A stretch of DNA of 64,000 nt from Chrysopilus asiliformis (Eukaryota; Arthropoda; Insecta; Diptera; Rhagionidae): contig OZ035960.1 of assembly GCA_964034945.1 (NCBI GenBank), positions 10,420,457 through 10,484,456 on the forward strand. The letters are read 5' to 3'. Every line of letters begins with the position of its first letter. Position 1 is the first letter of the stretch. Made by a program: the position numbers and the translations under genes. This document shows, in pieces, positions 10,871 to 23,960 of this stretch. The notes below the pieces were generated by a model, which made no database searches, was not told the origin of the DNA, and saw only the letters and a program-made list of their open reading frames with translations.

Positions 10871-12306
10871 ATAGAAGCACTAGCACCAGAAAACCACTTG
10901 CCACTTTTGACACTTGGCCGTACGAGAATATCGCGTTATTCTGTATGCAATTTAGACGATATTACGTTTGATTGTAAGACGCAATTATGTGAGCAATACT
11001 TTTGCACCTTGTTTTGAATACTTGAAAGCTGATTGGTCGGTTCGATGACTTTTTATTGCGATTCTTACAACACTGTCGCATAATTATAGTATGATGTGCT
11101 ATTAACAACAACAAATTATCATTTTTTCATATTTCTCTCACACATGATTCTCGAATTGTTATTTATTGATGCTTGCTTAAGTGGTTTTCAAAAATATTCA
11201 AAAATAATAATTTCAAAGAAACAAAAACCCATTCTCATCAATGATAAATGTGAAATCTGCAAATGTGCAACATAGTTGCGCATTTCATGTTTTGGAATTT
11301 TGTTTACGGAAATGAGATCGGTTTTTTTTTATGTTTCTTGTTATTTTTGAATCATTTGGCCTTGAAAACGTAATTTTTGTGTGTAGGTAACCATGCTAAC
11401 GAGTTAAAAAATATCTCTCCGACGAAATTAGAGGTAATTTTGGCGTGGCATACAAAATGCGCGAAATCATTTTTCAATGCATTCGTTTTTGAAGTTTTTT
11501 TTTTGTGATAGTTTGTTTCACAAAAAAATTTGCCAACAATTTTTCGAAAGTGTTGGTTTCGCATCAGCAGTGAGGAGAAATAAAAATCTAGTAGCGAATA
11601 AAAAACTTTTACAGATTTTCATGTGTGTATTTACGGAGTCAATGGGAAAACATTGCAAAAATTGCGTAATCGCAATATGGCCAAAAATACTTCAATTCTT
11701 GGTGCCTTATTAACAAAAATGTTGAGAACATATTTTTTTAGCATTATGTGTAAAAGCGGGGCCGAATCTCTTTAAATGGAGGCTTTTATAATCGCTAAGG
11801 TAAAGAGGCGCGGTGTTCGAGGCAAAATTTGTATCTGGCGGCACCCAGAAAATTGGTAAAAATGTTTTTTTTTGTGCTTGTGAATTTTAAAAGGCTTATA
11901 TGAATTTTTGTTTGTAATTATTGCAAAAAATTCAAACCCCTGGAAAATTTTTCAGAAAATCTTTATAAAAAAATAACACTGCAAGCAGAAAGGAGTAAAA
12001 AAATTTCGCCGCAGGCGAAAATTTTCAATATCAAATGTTACTCACATTTGACAGAGTAGAGTAATTTCATGCTTTATCCATTTGAAGTGTTGATTTGATG
12101 GAATTCACACCTCTTAAATGTTGTGCAAGGCCCTGGTTGCATGATTGCAATATTTGTAAGGTTTCTGTGGCCATCAATAGCAAATATCATACTAGATTTA
12201 TGATATCATTAATGCCATACTGTAGATATCAAATTGAATTAACTTGAAATGGCAATCATTTGTTAGTTGAGTGCCTTATCCGCCAAACCACTTTATCATA
12301 TTTGTT
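10871..12306. other. Noncoding AT-rich DNA
   Basis: No gene or structured repeat is recognised, except one copy of the short GC-rich motif CGCCGCAGGCG at 12007-12017 set in A/T-rich sequence. The available frames are short. Confidence 0.5.
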
Positions 12307-12797
12307 ACTAGCTTGCATACCCGTCGTTGTCGGGTTAAGTTTTTTCAATTTTTTTTTTGATGGTCTATGTTGGAGCTAAACTTCAGGCCAATCGGCTCGG
12401 TAGTTTCCCCCCGAAAGGGTAACAGAGAGAAGAGCTAAGTTTCGAGATCAATTTACCTCCTCCCCTTACTCCCCCACCTCTCGGGCTACTTCTTTATGGG
12501 TTTATGTTGGGGCTGGACCCGCGACGAACATCTTTGCCAAATTTCAGGCCAATCGGTTCAGTAGTTTTCTCGCGAAAGAGTAACATAGCGCAAAAACTAA
12601 GTTTCGAAATCACTCTACCCCCTCCCCTTACTCCCCCCACCCCTCGCGCTACTTTTCCGTATGCCTATGTTGGAATTGGAACCAGAAAAACCACAGACAC
12701 TCATGCCTAATTTCAAATCAATCGGTTCAGCCGTTTTTGCGTGAAAGAGGAACAGACAGACAGACAGACACCAACTCATTTTTATATATTAGTATGA
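12307..12797 (+). mobile_element. ACTAG...TATTAGTAT-type interspersed repeat, copy 1
   Basis: It starts ACTAGCTTGCATACCCGTCG and ends in a GACAGACAGAC tract followed by TTTTTATATATTAGTATGA. Two internal modules repeat a block like AATTTCAGGCCAATCGGTTC with a nearby CCCCTTACTCCCCC tract. An inverted copy lies at 46979-47416. Similar-looking repeats are abundant in insects; I do not assign a superfamily. The 68-codon frame at 12504-12710 is repeat sequence. Confidence 0.7.
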
Positions 12798-13019
12798 ATA
12801 TATTAGTATGATTTTAGCAGAAAAGAGGACTAAAAACGATTGAAACACTTAGCTGTTGGTTAGTACTAGAAAGTATTCAAAAAAGTGTTATTCATTCTAA
12901 AATTTCTAAAAAAACATTTCATTCTAAGTAAAATTGCAGGTTTGGCGGCGGAGAAGAAATTTATTACAAAAAACTGAATTCTAGAAGTTCCAATCCCATT
13001 TTAACCCATTTAAACGGGG

Positions 13020-13650
13020 AACCCAGTTACCTTTAGATCCCTTATCTTACTGGAACATTTTTTTGGGAATATTTTTTTTTATAATAATAATCTTATTAGT
13101 ATGTAAATTTTTTTCCCGCAAACGGGTCTATAGATTTTGACGAAATTTGGGTCCCTATATTTCCGGGGACAAAAATGTGATTGCGCTAGGCCCCATTTTC
13201 GGAAAAAATCATCAAGGTACTGTAAGGATAACGCGAATATTCTTTTTCCCATTTTTTTTCGGGAAAATTACCATTAGGGGGTTTTTGGGTTCACAGATCA
13301 CGAATCTGATGTTGGAATTTCGAAATTCGAAACGGAAGGTCCTGTAAAGATATTGGGCTTTTTTTGTTACGCTTTCGAGTTTAGTGATGAAACGGAAGCT
13401 TCTCTAGGGTTAGTCCAAATATCAATTTTATTTTTTCATCGCAGACATCGGATGGAATTTTAAACCACAGGAAAGGTCCTATAAGAAAACGTTAATATCT
13501 TTTTTACCCGAACACTCGGCATTAGGATTTTGAGGTCCACGAGCATGGTGCGGTTTTCCGAGTTATAACGGAGCCTAGTTTCTGTCCATCTCGCGTGGTG
13601 GGGAAAATCTGTTTTTTTCTGAGGTTTTTTTTGGGAATATTTTGGGAATG
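13020..13650 (+). repeat. Dispersed repeat family Q, copy 1
   Basis: The region shares an ordered set of blocks with 23665-23960: CTGTAAGGATA, CGGGAAAATTACCATT, and ATCACGAATCTGATGTTGG. The flanks carry AACCCATTTAAACGGG at about 13000 and a rough inverted counterpart around 13660. There is no coding capacity. The type of element is unknown. Confidence 0.55.
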
Positions 13651-13689
13651 GGAAGGTTTAAATGGTTTGGGTTTAAAAGTAGTAAAAAA

Positions 13690-15990
13690 AAAGTATTAAA
13701 GGAACCACTTATATTTTTTATTTAAAAAAAACCGTTCTCTTCGCCCACCAGACCTTCGATTATAGGCTAGTAAAATGTTAAAACTAATCCTTTTACAAAT
13801 CACTAATAGTTAAACTAAAAAAAAAACATAACAAAAATATAATTCCAAAAAGGCTGAAAATCAATACTGTGCACATGTTGTACGATGTTGGATGAGAAAC
13901 CTTTTTCCTTTCATTTTTAATTTATCATCACAATGCCCTTGTTTCAATTGTATCTCAATGTGTGCATTGCTTGGATCCCTTTTTATTGATCTGAAAATTG
14001 TGTCAGCTGGCTGTTCATCATTCAGAGTCCTTCTTCTTAATTTGAACGCGAAGTGAAAACTAGTTCACTCAACTACACAAACAGCATGATTTTGATCCAT
14101 TCGAATATAAATTAGAAGGAGAAAAGGACGTCTTTCGTTATCCTTATCACCACTGCCGAAATTAAAGTCGAAGCTAAAGTTCAAATTCTTTATACCAAAA
14201 ATTGGGTTTGTCCACCACCGACAATAACAAAAGAAACTGCAATACAAGCAGTAACAAATAAAAAACTCCTTGATGACACACAAATGTAATGCTAGTGTAG
14301 TATAAAGTAATGGAATAAAATAGTCCTTATTCGAGTTCTGTTCAATTCGAAGGATATTTATATATGAGGGGATGATGATGTTTTCCTTTTATTCGCAAGT
14401 ATAATAAAGTATGTGCGTGCATAATGATTTTACGATCCTTTCGGTTTGCTGATGCATGTATGTGTGTGTATTGCCACTTTTTAGCAAACTTGATATGGCA
14501 TACTCTGTGCGTTCGTGTGCAGCAAAGATAGTGCGTGCGCTTTGGATCTACTCTTCGTCGGTCGGGCGAAGATGTATTTCTACCCTTAAAAGTTTTTTTT
14601 TTTCATTTCTGGACTGTGTGCACCGGGATATTTGCCAGGAGGTTGAATTCAATCAAATGTGTTCAATATTTGTTGCTGGGGGGGTTGAAATTACAAAAAA
14701 GATAAAACGAATCCCACAAAACTGGATGGATAGCAGGGGATGAAATTGGAAAACCAAAGTGAAATACCCCGAAATGCCTTTCTGTTTGCTCGGCTGCTCT
14801 ACGTACGCACGCATTCTCACGCACACCGATGGATGGCGAGCGCAAGTTTAGTTTTAAATGAGGTATGTCACTTATTTATCGATCCATGATGGTGGCATTC
14901 GCATTCGCATTCGGGAGAGGGTCTGCAATGGTAGCCCGGTTTCCTAGGACAAGAAATGCCTTCAAAGTGCGTTGAGGCTCAATTGGGGAAAATTCGAAAA
15001 ATACTTGGAATCCGTTCGGCGGAAGTTTTTAAATTCAACAGTTCTGGGGAAATTTTTTTTCTAACTTTAGATATTTTCCCATAACAATAAGGTACAATTA
15101 AAATCAACTGAAAAAATTGCGAAATATAGACCCTCCGCTTTTCTGAAAAGAATTATTTTAAGCAATTCAAAAAGAAAAAAAAATTGAAGTAGGGCAATTA
15201 CTCGATGATTTTTTTATGTCATCCTTGGCTTAGCGTATATACACAGTACGATACGATACTGACAAGATATCTCGTTTCCTGATGATACCCTGAAAAAGAA
15301 TCACAGTGTGAGTGCTGTGCGTATGGGAAAGGTAAATTTCGATAAGAACTAGAGAGTCCTTCGTAGAAATCCCTTAAGGGTGTGTTATGAATGAAGAGTC
15401 CTGGAAAATTGCAGAAGAAGCAAAACATTGAAAGTCGATGGGAAAAAAGTAAAATCGGCGGTAAAACGAACCACGATGACGATGTCGCCGGGCCAACCTT
15501 GTGCCTTGCGCTAAAACACCCACAACCAACCACCTTGCATTTTTTATCATTTTTCGTTCAGTCAGTGACGCCGCAACCACCACCACCAACCCCCAAATCG
15601 CCTGCTGATGTCGAGTTGAGTTGAGTGTAGAGTACAATCAGGAAATACAGTCACGTTGTGCTGAGTGTTGTGTTTGCTATACTATACTACCACTAGCGCT
15701 CCGCCAATAAAGTTCGGAAAAATATATAGAAGTACACGAATAACTAAAATATTCCTTCGGTTGGGGGATGATTTGGTTTGGGTGGTGGGTCAAATGGGCT
15801 GGAAGTCAGCCTGCATAACATACTTCGAGCATCTCATCAGTTTCACTTTCATTCCATTCATATAGCAGTGGCGTACGGCAATGCAGTAGTTTCGTTTTTT
15901 TTTTATTTGTTAGACTTATAAAATGGAATTTTCCATATTAAAAAAAAATACAAAGCGTTTTTCTGCAACTACTGTTTATTAATCATTTTT
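13690..15990. other. Noncoding DNA with a moderately complex segment
   Basis: Most is AT-rich. Between about 14450 and 15660 the sequence is less repetitive and includes short GCATTCGCATTCGCATTCGG and CCACCACCACCAAC tracts, but no frame resembles a known protein. No exon is called. Confidence 0.4.
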
Positions 15991-16008
15991 TTTTGTTTCA
16001 GGTGAGCT
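15985..16008 (+). promoter_or_regulatory. Candidate recursive splice site (ratchet point)
   Basis: A strong pyrimidine tract ending TTTTTTTTTGTTTCAG is followed at once by GTGAGC; the junction lies between 16001 and 16002. An acceptor abutting a donor (zero-length exon) is how recursive splice sites are built in long fly introns. It would make sense if the chinmo 5' UTR intron spans this region, which is not shown. Confidence 0.3.
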
Positions 16009-16159
16009 ACTAGTGAAAATTTTCCATAAATATGGTATGTTTTTTATTTAAGTAAGAAATCTAACATGATTGTTCAATTGGATTTTATTGTATCAAGATG
16101 TTATGTAAAATTGAAGTGAGTTTTAAATATACGTTTGGTTTTTTGTTATATTGATTTTT

Positions 16160-16497
16160 TCCTTAAAGCGCTAGCTTTCCAAAAAAAAAAATTAAAAAAC
16201 GGTATTTAAAAAACATTATATGGGAGGTACCCGTTATAGGTACCGTTAGTTTTCCAAATTTGATAGAAAACTACGATTTCTGTAAAACTTATTTACAAAA
16301 AAATTCAAGTCGCTAGGTCAACGCGTTCTCGAGTTATTTAAGATACGTAAAACGGACAGACCGACTGACAGACAGACGGACATCATCATAATTTTGCCTG
16401 AAACGAATTTCGTACTCATCAGAAATTTTCTGCCCCCATTGTCGAGTCGGTCTTCGTCATGAATATAATACTTTCCTTTTACTGAAGAGGAAAGTAA
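16160..16497 (-). mobile_element. Family B repeat, copy B2 (inverted)
   Basis: Reverse-complemented, it carries GAAAGTATTATATTCATGACG, TTTCTGATGAGTACGAAATT, a GTCTGTCTGTC tract and CTCGAGAACGCGTTGACC, in the same order as copy B1. It has no insertion at the point where B1 is interrupted, so it serves as the empty-site reference for that insertion. Confidence 0.7.
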
Positions 16498-18972
16498 CTA
16501 TAAGGACATAAGGTACATACTGGGAGCACGATTTTACATAACTTTTCCATACACCAACATCCAATCGAAATCTCTTCAATTAGGTTTCACGACGTTCTAT
16601 TGAAATTCGGTTCCAATTAAGTTCGGTCTTCTTTCTTTAAAATTTATAACGACTGAATTCTGAGATTTGTCACGTTTCTTATGTTTAGAAGAGGAATAGG
16701 TATCACAAACTTGTGAACAAAATTGTGGAAAATTTTAGAACTTTTAGAGATTTTCTCTCTTTCTCTAAATAAACTTCATTTTTATATCTTCTTCCCCCAA
16801 CAATCCTTTTTAATTATGCCTCAGCTAGGCTGAAATTCAAATTAAGAACCTTTGACTATATTTACATCGCCAACATCCTGTGAAACTAAATAAATCGGGT
16901 TATGCCACACCACAGTATGCCTGTATGAGTTAAGATACTTTTTTAATTTGCTCTTTGCACATCTAAAAAAGAAACGCACCAACTCTATAGGAAAATCATT
17001 CAAGTGCTTTTATACGCTGCAAGGTTTCCTTTTCGTTGTACGCAATCATCCCCCATCGAAAGTGAAATGAAGTGTGGTATTAAGAAGAGTTCAAGGGAAA
17101 TCCTCACTCCTTTATATACCTACAATCGTAACCACAATTTTAAAATATACTATGAGTTACTACTACTACTTACTAATAGCAAAACTGGTAACTATCTATC
17201 TCTTTTCTGTGCGATTTAAAACCATGTCAACTATAAAAGTGCAAACTTCGCTAAAAATTTCCCAGCAATTATCCTTTTCGGTGCTATTTGAATGGTGTAT
17301 GCGCGAGAGAGATGGATAAAAGGATTTTATTTGAGATTATCAGTACATAAGAACCTGGAATTTATAATACTAGCGCCACTATATCGAAATGCGCTTTTTC
17401 CCAACCATCCTTTTCTAGCTTTTCCGTTTTTCCGTTTTGGAAAAAGACTTTCACTTTCGTTGGCTCTTCTGTTCGCCGGTTCTATACGTACAAATAAACA
17501 CAAAATGAAAATCTGATACACAACTATGTACTTTGCGGGCGCAACATTCATTCATATAAACATTGATCCTGACAGTTTTCATTTGCACAAATGTAGATAT
17601 ATAATATATATATATAAATATCCAAAATTATATATCTATGGAAGGATGTATTATTATTATAGATCTCGACCACCCCTTTTTAGATAAAAGCTCTTTAGAA
17701 TGCTGTTGATGTGAACCGAAGAGTAGGAAGGTGACTACATTTTATATCTCTACGGACGTGTATATATATAGAGTTACTCTCTTATGCGGGCGACTTGTAT
17801 TTGTGTTCTTGAATATATTTTCTAAAGGAGAGTGAAAGTGCTCTTGACATGCTTCCACCATCCACCATTGCCGTCGTATGCACAGCCACCACTCTTGGCT
17901 CTATATCGTTCCTTGCACATTAGGGTGGTGTTATCCTTCCTGGGCGCCTCACCACTTGACAAACTATGCATGGTCTAGTGCGAAAAGTGGCAACGGAAAG
18001 CAAGGCTATTCCACCCGTCCATAGTCACCCTATGATTTTTCATCTACCACCTTGTATATATATAAATATTATACGAGTATGTATGTCATTTTAAATGGGT
18101 TTTTGTTGCTTCCTTTCACACCACCATCAGATCCTGATCCTGTCGTGCCATGCCATGCTTTGGTGTGCTGTGCTGTTTTCGTCTATTTTTCCCTTCCTCA
18201 ATTTTCCGAGTCTGTTTTTTCCCCGAGTTTCCATGCTTGCCAGGCAGCAAAACCTCCTAGCCTACTGTACGAGCGAATTCATGCTGGCCCATCCATCCTT
18301 AAACCAAGAGTTAAATTCCAAGGGAATGGGCTTGCATGCAGCATACTTTGTGCTTACGTCATTTGTTCTATTCCTCAAACCCGGCGATGACGATTATATC
18401 AAGAGTTACCCAGCCAGGATTCATTTCTCTTCGTTGCTTCTACTATACTACATTGGGTTTATGCCTTGTGGCACTGCTGTATACCATGCGGTGATGATAT
18501 ACGAGTATAGCTAAGGACCTAAACAGGAGTCGAAGCAGGGCTCTAGGACCATTCGCCTGATTTTCCTGTGTCTCTGTTTATGTGCGTATAGAGCCAGGAT
18601 TCATGCCATCAGACCTCGTGTCGTACCGTGCTATTTGGCATAAAGTGAGGTGTTGTATCGTGCACAAATTTCCACTTTTACTCATTATCCTGGGCAAGGG
18701 GAAGAAGTCGTCTGTGTGCATGGAAGGACGAATGCGACTGTATTTGAAGGTCTGGTAAGAAGAATAGGACGTCAGTTTTTTTTTCGCTGATGGTATGAGG
18801 GTGGATTGTCGTTCGCCTGCCAGTCAAAGTTCACTTCCTCACTGCGATGGGTGGAAAAATGTGGTTTTGCAACGATGGGGGAGGAGAAACATAAACAACA
18901 ATATATCGTACACACCGTGTTTTCGAACATTAAAACTGACATTCTGAAGTTTTTGGGAAGTATCAGGAAAAT
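16498..18972. other. Noncoding DNA, partly of balanced composition
   Basis: A TA microsatellite-like run lies at about 17595-17640. The part 17840-18800 is GC-richer and contains a 139-codon frame (18095-18514) with a hydrophobic start but no recognised domain and no coding bias; it is not called. No RNA gene is seen. Confidence 0.4.
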
Positions 18973-19407
18973 TTGAGCTTTTTTTCGTTTTGTTTTTCAA
19001 AACCTGGTTGCCTGTACGATTGTTGGTGTGGAAATGAAAAGACACAGAAGAAAAACCAACAAAACACTAGGTCGGCCAAGCACGTTCAGTCGAGGAGAAA
19101 TTCTAAAAAATTTCTGACGAAAACTCCCTCTGATGAGTTTCAAAGTTTCAGTTCGAAAATTTGGCACGGAATGGGCCATGGATTGTCGTTGAAACATGGA
19201 CAACCAGTGGTAAAGGGACGAAGAAACAATCGAATGGAAGTAAAGTGGGTCCGAAATGTAGATGGGAAGTCACATAAAAATGATATACTGCTTTGTATGC
19301 GCTGTTCTTACAACGTAGAGTTACAAGGAAAATTTCGGTGCCGTGCAAACGTTTTTACGTGGAAGCTGTCGGAGAAGTGCCACAAGAAATTTGAGAAATT
19401 GCCTTAA
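18973..19407 (+). CDS. Hypothetical 144-codon frame with weak FLYWCH-like C-terminus
   Basis: The longest non-repeat + strand frame of the upstream region. It is hydrophilic and basic. Residues about 80-140 contain GQPVVKGRRNNR, then LLCMRCSYN, KFRCRANVFTW and KCHKKF, loosely resembling the order of a FLYWCH zinc finger (Gly start, aromatic-x-Cys, Cys-x-Ala, His end), but the typical YW-x-C and final H-x-H are missing. It might be a decayed exon, part of a transposon, or chance. No splice signals frame it convincingly. Confidence 0.2.
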   Translation: MSFFSFCFSKPGCLYDCWCGNEKTQKKNQQNTRSAKHVQSRRNSKKFLTKTPSDEFQSFSSKIWHGMGHGLSLKHGQPVVKGRRNNRMEVKWVRNVDGKSHKNDILLCMRCSYNVELQGKFRCRANVFTWKLSEKCHKKFEKLP

Positions 19408-20414
19408 AAATCATTTTTTAATCTAACGTTTCTTTAATGGTTTTCTGAAGGTACACACAGTCAAAATGTTCATTTTATTTGGGACCTTTTCAAGTTTCAA
19501 ATTTCCTCTACAATGTCTACAAAAATCCGGTTTTTGTGAAAATCTAAAAAGAAAACTTCTTCTAAATAACATTCAACTAGATTTTTTATTCAACGCCAAC
19601 AAACAGACGAAAGTTGCCAATATTTTCGCCACTTTTCGTCCTACGTCCTTTCATGTAAGGAAATTTTTGGTGAGCAAGGGGTTGTGTGTCAGTGTTTAAA
19701 CTATTCGATTGCATGTTCCACAACACTAGTCTAGGACTGAAACGCTGAATTTGGGCAATAAAAAACTGGGAAAATAAGAAGCTCAATAAAGCAACAAAAG
19801 TAGAAATTTTCAAGTTCCGTTTGACCGATAAGGAAAAAGCTAGGTACTGCATGCACACATTTAAAGGACTACAAATTTCAGTTTGGAAAATAAAAATAAA
19901 AACAAAAAGGGGGAAATTAAGTCGTTATTACTACGGCGGAAACGAAGACATCAACTTATGTAAACCAGAAAGTGAAAATACGATGAGTTAATTTTAACTT
20001 TCATATCGTTACCTTCGAAAAAAGAGAGAAAATGAGGAAGAAGCACAAAAAAAGTGTGGAAAAATTAAGGTTTTCCTGGAAAAATGTCTGCCAAAAAATA
20101 AATTGAGATGAGATAATATCAACTATACGAAAATACAACTAAAACAATGGTTGGTTTAATTGCGCACTAAATTAGGATGGATGGATTTTCATTTTATTAT
20201 GAGTTTTTTGATTTTAATTTGGATAAAAACCGAACGAATTTTCACACCCTCTGCTGGTTGGGGTTTGGTGGCAAATAAGTGAAACGCAATGTGACCGGGT
20301 TCGTTTTTTGCCAAGGAAAAACACTTTATTTATGATAAATCATTTGTCATATCCCATCTGTTGGTGGGCAAGAAACGAAATTTTTCAAAAATAGTTTAGG
20401 AGTCCCAACTTTTG

Positions 20415-20487
20415 ACCATGAGTAGTGTTGAGATTTTCCGCATTTTCTTTTCACCATGAGTAGTGTTGAGATTTTCCGCATTTTCTT
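20415..20487 (+). repeat. Recent 38-bp tandem duplication
   Basis: A 35-base block beginning ACCATGAGTAGTGTTGAG occurs at 20415-20449 and again, identical, at 20453-20487. The identity suggests a recent event; it could also be an assembly artefact. Confidence 0.9.
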
Positions 20488-21042
20488 AAAAAAAGTGATT
20501 TTTCGAGGTAGAAAAAAGTAGACCTGCTAAAAATTTGGTCCTGTTTTTTGTGGGAAGAACCTATCAGAGGGACGAGAATAAAATCTTTCAAAAAGTGTGA
20601 TCTCTTTGCTCGCTGAAGAACTCTTCATTATAGTCCTTTTCATTGGTCTGCAATGACGACATACAACTTCAAAGTGTAAATATTTCTAAGAATTTAAAGG
20701 AAACTCTGGTACTTTCATAAATAAGTTTTCATAGTTTTATAAAGAGAATTCTCAGAATTTGTATCTCAAATTAAAATTTCGAATGTTTTTTGCGAATTTT
20801 CCCATGGATTTCTTGATATTTCCATGGAAATTCTTTCCTATTGCTTTCAGACCTAATTTTACATAAATATTTTTAAGCGGATCAGCACTCTTAGTTTCTT
20901 TTATGATATTTTTAAATCTATTTATTTATTTTTATCCTTTTATTTTATTTTTATTCAGAGTTTTGATTTCAAATTTTATTCTCGCTCCTCCTCTACCCCT
21001 AAACTTGTGAGAAAAACTAAACGTCACTGAAACATTTTGAAC

Positions 21043-21222
21043 TATGAAATTTTCGTTTGTTTTAAAAACATTTTTTTAAAGAGACCTATCTACAGAGGCG
21101 GCTACCAAATTTTACCGTCCCAAAATTTATAGGTATGAAATTTTCGTTGGTTTTAAAACCATTTTTTTAAGAGACCTATCTACAAAGGCGGCTACGGAAT
21201 TTTACCGTCCCAAATTTTATAG
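21043..21222 (+). repeat. Diverged tandem duplication, period about 91 bp
   Basis: Two units start TATGAAATTTTCGTT (21043 and 21134) and both run through GAGACCTATCTACA and AATTTTACCGTCCCAAA. They differ by several substitutions and small indels, so the event is older than the 20415 duplication. Confidence 0.85.
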
Positions 21223-23664
21223 TTTCTGGTCAAACGTACGTAACTTAAGAGAAAAAAAAACTCTCAAAAATACCCTGACGTTGTAACGTTTTTCGTTAAA
21301 ACCCGCTTTAAATAGCATTACCTTCAAAATAAAGAATCCCTTGAAACTCTTCTATTTTAAATTATTTTTCAATGGACTTAATTTAAATTTTTGGTTGTAA
21401 AATTCAGTGGAAAATGAGTTTATTATGTATTTTGCTGAGTTCTTTGATTTTCCAAATATTCACCGAAATAACAAAAAAATGTGGCGTACAACGAACATAC
21501 AAAAAATTTACCTTTAATATTATAAACAAACATTGAAACAAATCCTTCCTGGATTGGTTAAAAAAAAATTTCCACCCTTAATATTTGAAAAAGGAAGGTG
21601 AATTATTTGATAAGGAAATGAAGTGCATGAATGATTTCAGAATTGCTTTGATTTGTATGCGAAATTCATAGCTATATACGAAATATGGTGCTTTTAGAAT
21701 TTTTAGCAGACGTATTGTATGATTATGTGATTGATTAAATGTTGGCCCGCTGTCTAATTTGCTCAATGCACCTGAGCTGTTTTCTTTCTGCTAATCCAGC
21801 AGGCAACGGGGAGTTCCATCCTCGCCCAGGTATGGATTCTACACAGCAATTTGATTTCCATCTATCTTGGATATTCTGTTTGGAATGTGAAAACGAACCC
21901 ATCTCCCAAACTGAGAACCAGATTTTTTCCCCGGTAATTCTTTGCTTCTCGATACGTTATCGTATCCGGGTTTTTCATACAATTACTTTGCTGGAAAGAG
22001 AAAGATTTTTCGATACGAGTTAACTATCCACGTTCCCCCGACAGAAGAAAAACGTTGAATTTCGGTATCGTACCTTACTGGATAAACCATTCGTACAACA
22101 AATTTTCTACAGTTTTGGTTAATTTTTTTTTTACTTTTACAAGAACTCAGCAGAAATAGACTTCCAGATGAAGCCCTCTTCAGAACGCCGGGCGCTCTGC
22201 TTCAGTTGGGGTTGAAGGACGATGTGAATACAGCATTTAGAAGGATATAAAAACGGGTACAGAGATGTGTGCATAGGGATATGTTGTATTTTGAGTGGGT
22301 CGGCGATTATATGTTACGGCACTCCTGTTTTCGCAGATGTGAGAAAAAAAATGGAGGGAAAAGTCCGGAAATTTTCAAGTGAAGGACAAAGGCGGTTAGA
22401 TGCTTAGTCCTTGGATGCTTCAGAGTCATTTTTGGGCTTAGTCCTTCTGGACCACTCATGAGCTTACATAAAATTTCAAAAATTGTTTGGAGGGAGTGAC
22501 CGGTTTAATTAGAAAATATGTATGTTTTCCATAAATTCCATTTCTTTTCCCATATATGGGTTTAGTCCTACTCGAATGGCACAACGAGTATAGCTGGTTG
22601 TCAGGATGGACTCGGCCGGCTATAGATTCTGGATGAAGGTCTCGTTTTTCAATGTTTTGACGTGAGTGGTCTTTGGGGCCATTGAATTGGTTTTCCGTAT
22701 CACAACCCCATTCGAATCGGGGTAGTGATGTGTGCATAGGGATATGTTGTACCCCATTCGAATCTGGGTACAATGCCGGATGGATAGGTGGATCCTTTTG
22801 TCTGTCTATAATAAAATTGTTCCTGTATGCCGGTCTTTAGACTGTTTGCTGCTGCTTGAATTTAGGTGGTAGATTTTCAATTTTTCTATCGATATTTTTT
22901 TCCTCGTCTGATATTTGTTTATTCGATTTTGATAAATAAAATGGCATGGGTGAAAGCATTTTAAATTACAATTCCTATTTCAGTTGACGTGTATGCCCAG
23001 ATCGAATTGTATATGAATTCGTTATGGACAATTCCTGTCGCATATTACATACAGCAATGCTGAATTTCCTCATATTGATTTGATTCATTCCATTGGGCCA
23101 GATGACTCCGAAAAGACAACAAAAAAAAATGTCCCTTTTGATTGAACGTTTTACGACAGACAGAGGATAATTTCGAAAAATGTTTCTGATTGATAGATTT
23201 GTAAATATTTGATATTGATACCTGCAACACTTTCGTCTGCTATACAATCGTAGCTACATTGAATTCGCGGCATTTGGTTGGAAGTAATGTATATTTCTGT
23301 CTTATGAAAACCTTTTTTTTTAAATTAGGAATTTTCAATAATCCCATGTATTGCCCCCGGACTATAACTAGAGAAGTTCAAGGAGAACAAAAACCGAAAT
23401 ATTTTTTTTTATCCTTCCGACCACCCTGAGCTGTGCTTCGGCATCAAAGGGTCTTCTTGTAAGCTCTGGCTGGAACTACAATAATGTGGTGACGTTTTTT
23501 ATTTAGACCAACAATAAAAAACATCATCACATAAAATTAATTTTCACAACTATTACTAAGTAAAGAACCTATACTCAATAAGAAGATACCACAGAGATCG
23601 ATCGGTAAAATCAAATCGTTAGGATTTCGTAAATTCTTTCAATTTTCTTTAAAATGACTTCAGA

Positions 23665-23960
23665 GACGAAAAAACGAGTGCGGAAAATTCTTTAAGGTTC
23701 TGTAAGGATATCGAGAATCTTTTTTTTTTTAATTTGTTTTCGGGAAAATTACCATTGAGCGGTTTTAGAAATCGCTGATCACGAATCTGATGTTGGAATT
23801 TCAAAAATTGAAACAGAACTCTTGTAAGGATAATACAAATATCTTTTTTTAAAAAAAAAATAGTATTGGAGAATTTTTGAGGTCGATTTTCACGACTCTA
23901 ATGTAAAAATTTTGAAATTTTTACCCGGATATCCTGTAAAGATAACGGTATTTTCTCAAA
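23665..23960 (+). repeat. Dispersed repeat family Q, copy 2
   Basis: It matches 13187-13500 in order over CTGTAAGGATA, CGGGAAAATTACCATT and ATCACGAATCTGATGTTGG, with frequent substitutions. Boundaries are approximate and no terminal repeats could be defined. Confidence 0.55.

Noticed and set aside
18095..18514. 139-codon + frame with hydrophobic start
   Set aside because: No recognised signal-peptide pattern followed by a domain, no Kozak or splice support, and overlapping frames are similarly open.
22705..22765. tRNA-like T-arm (CCCCATTCGAATCGGGG)
   Set aside because: No acceptor stem, D arm or anticodon arm can be built around it; ATTCGAAT is simply palindromic.
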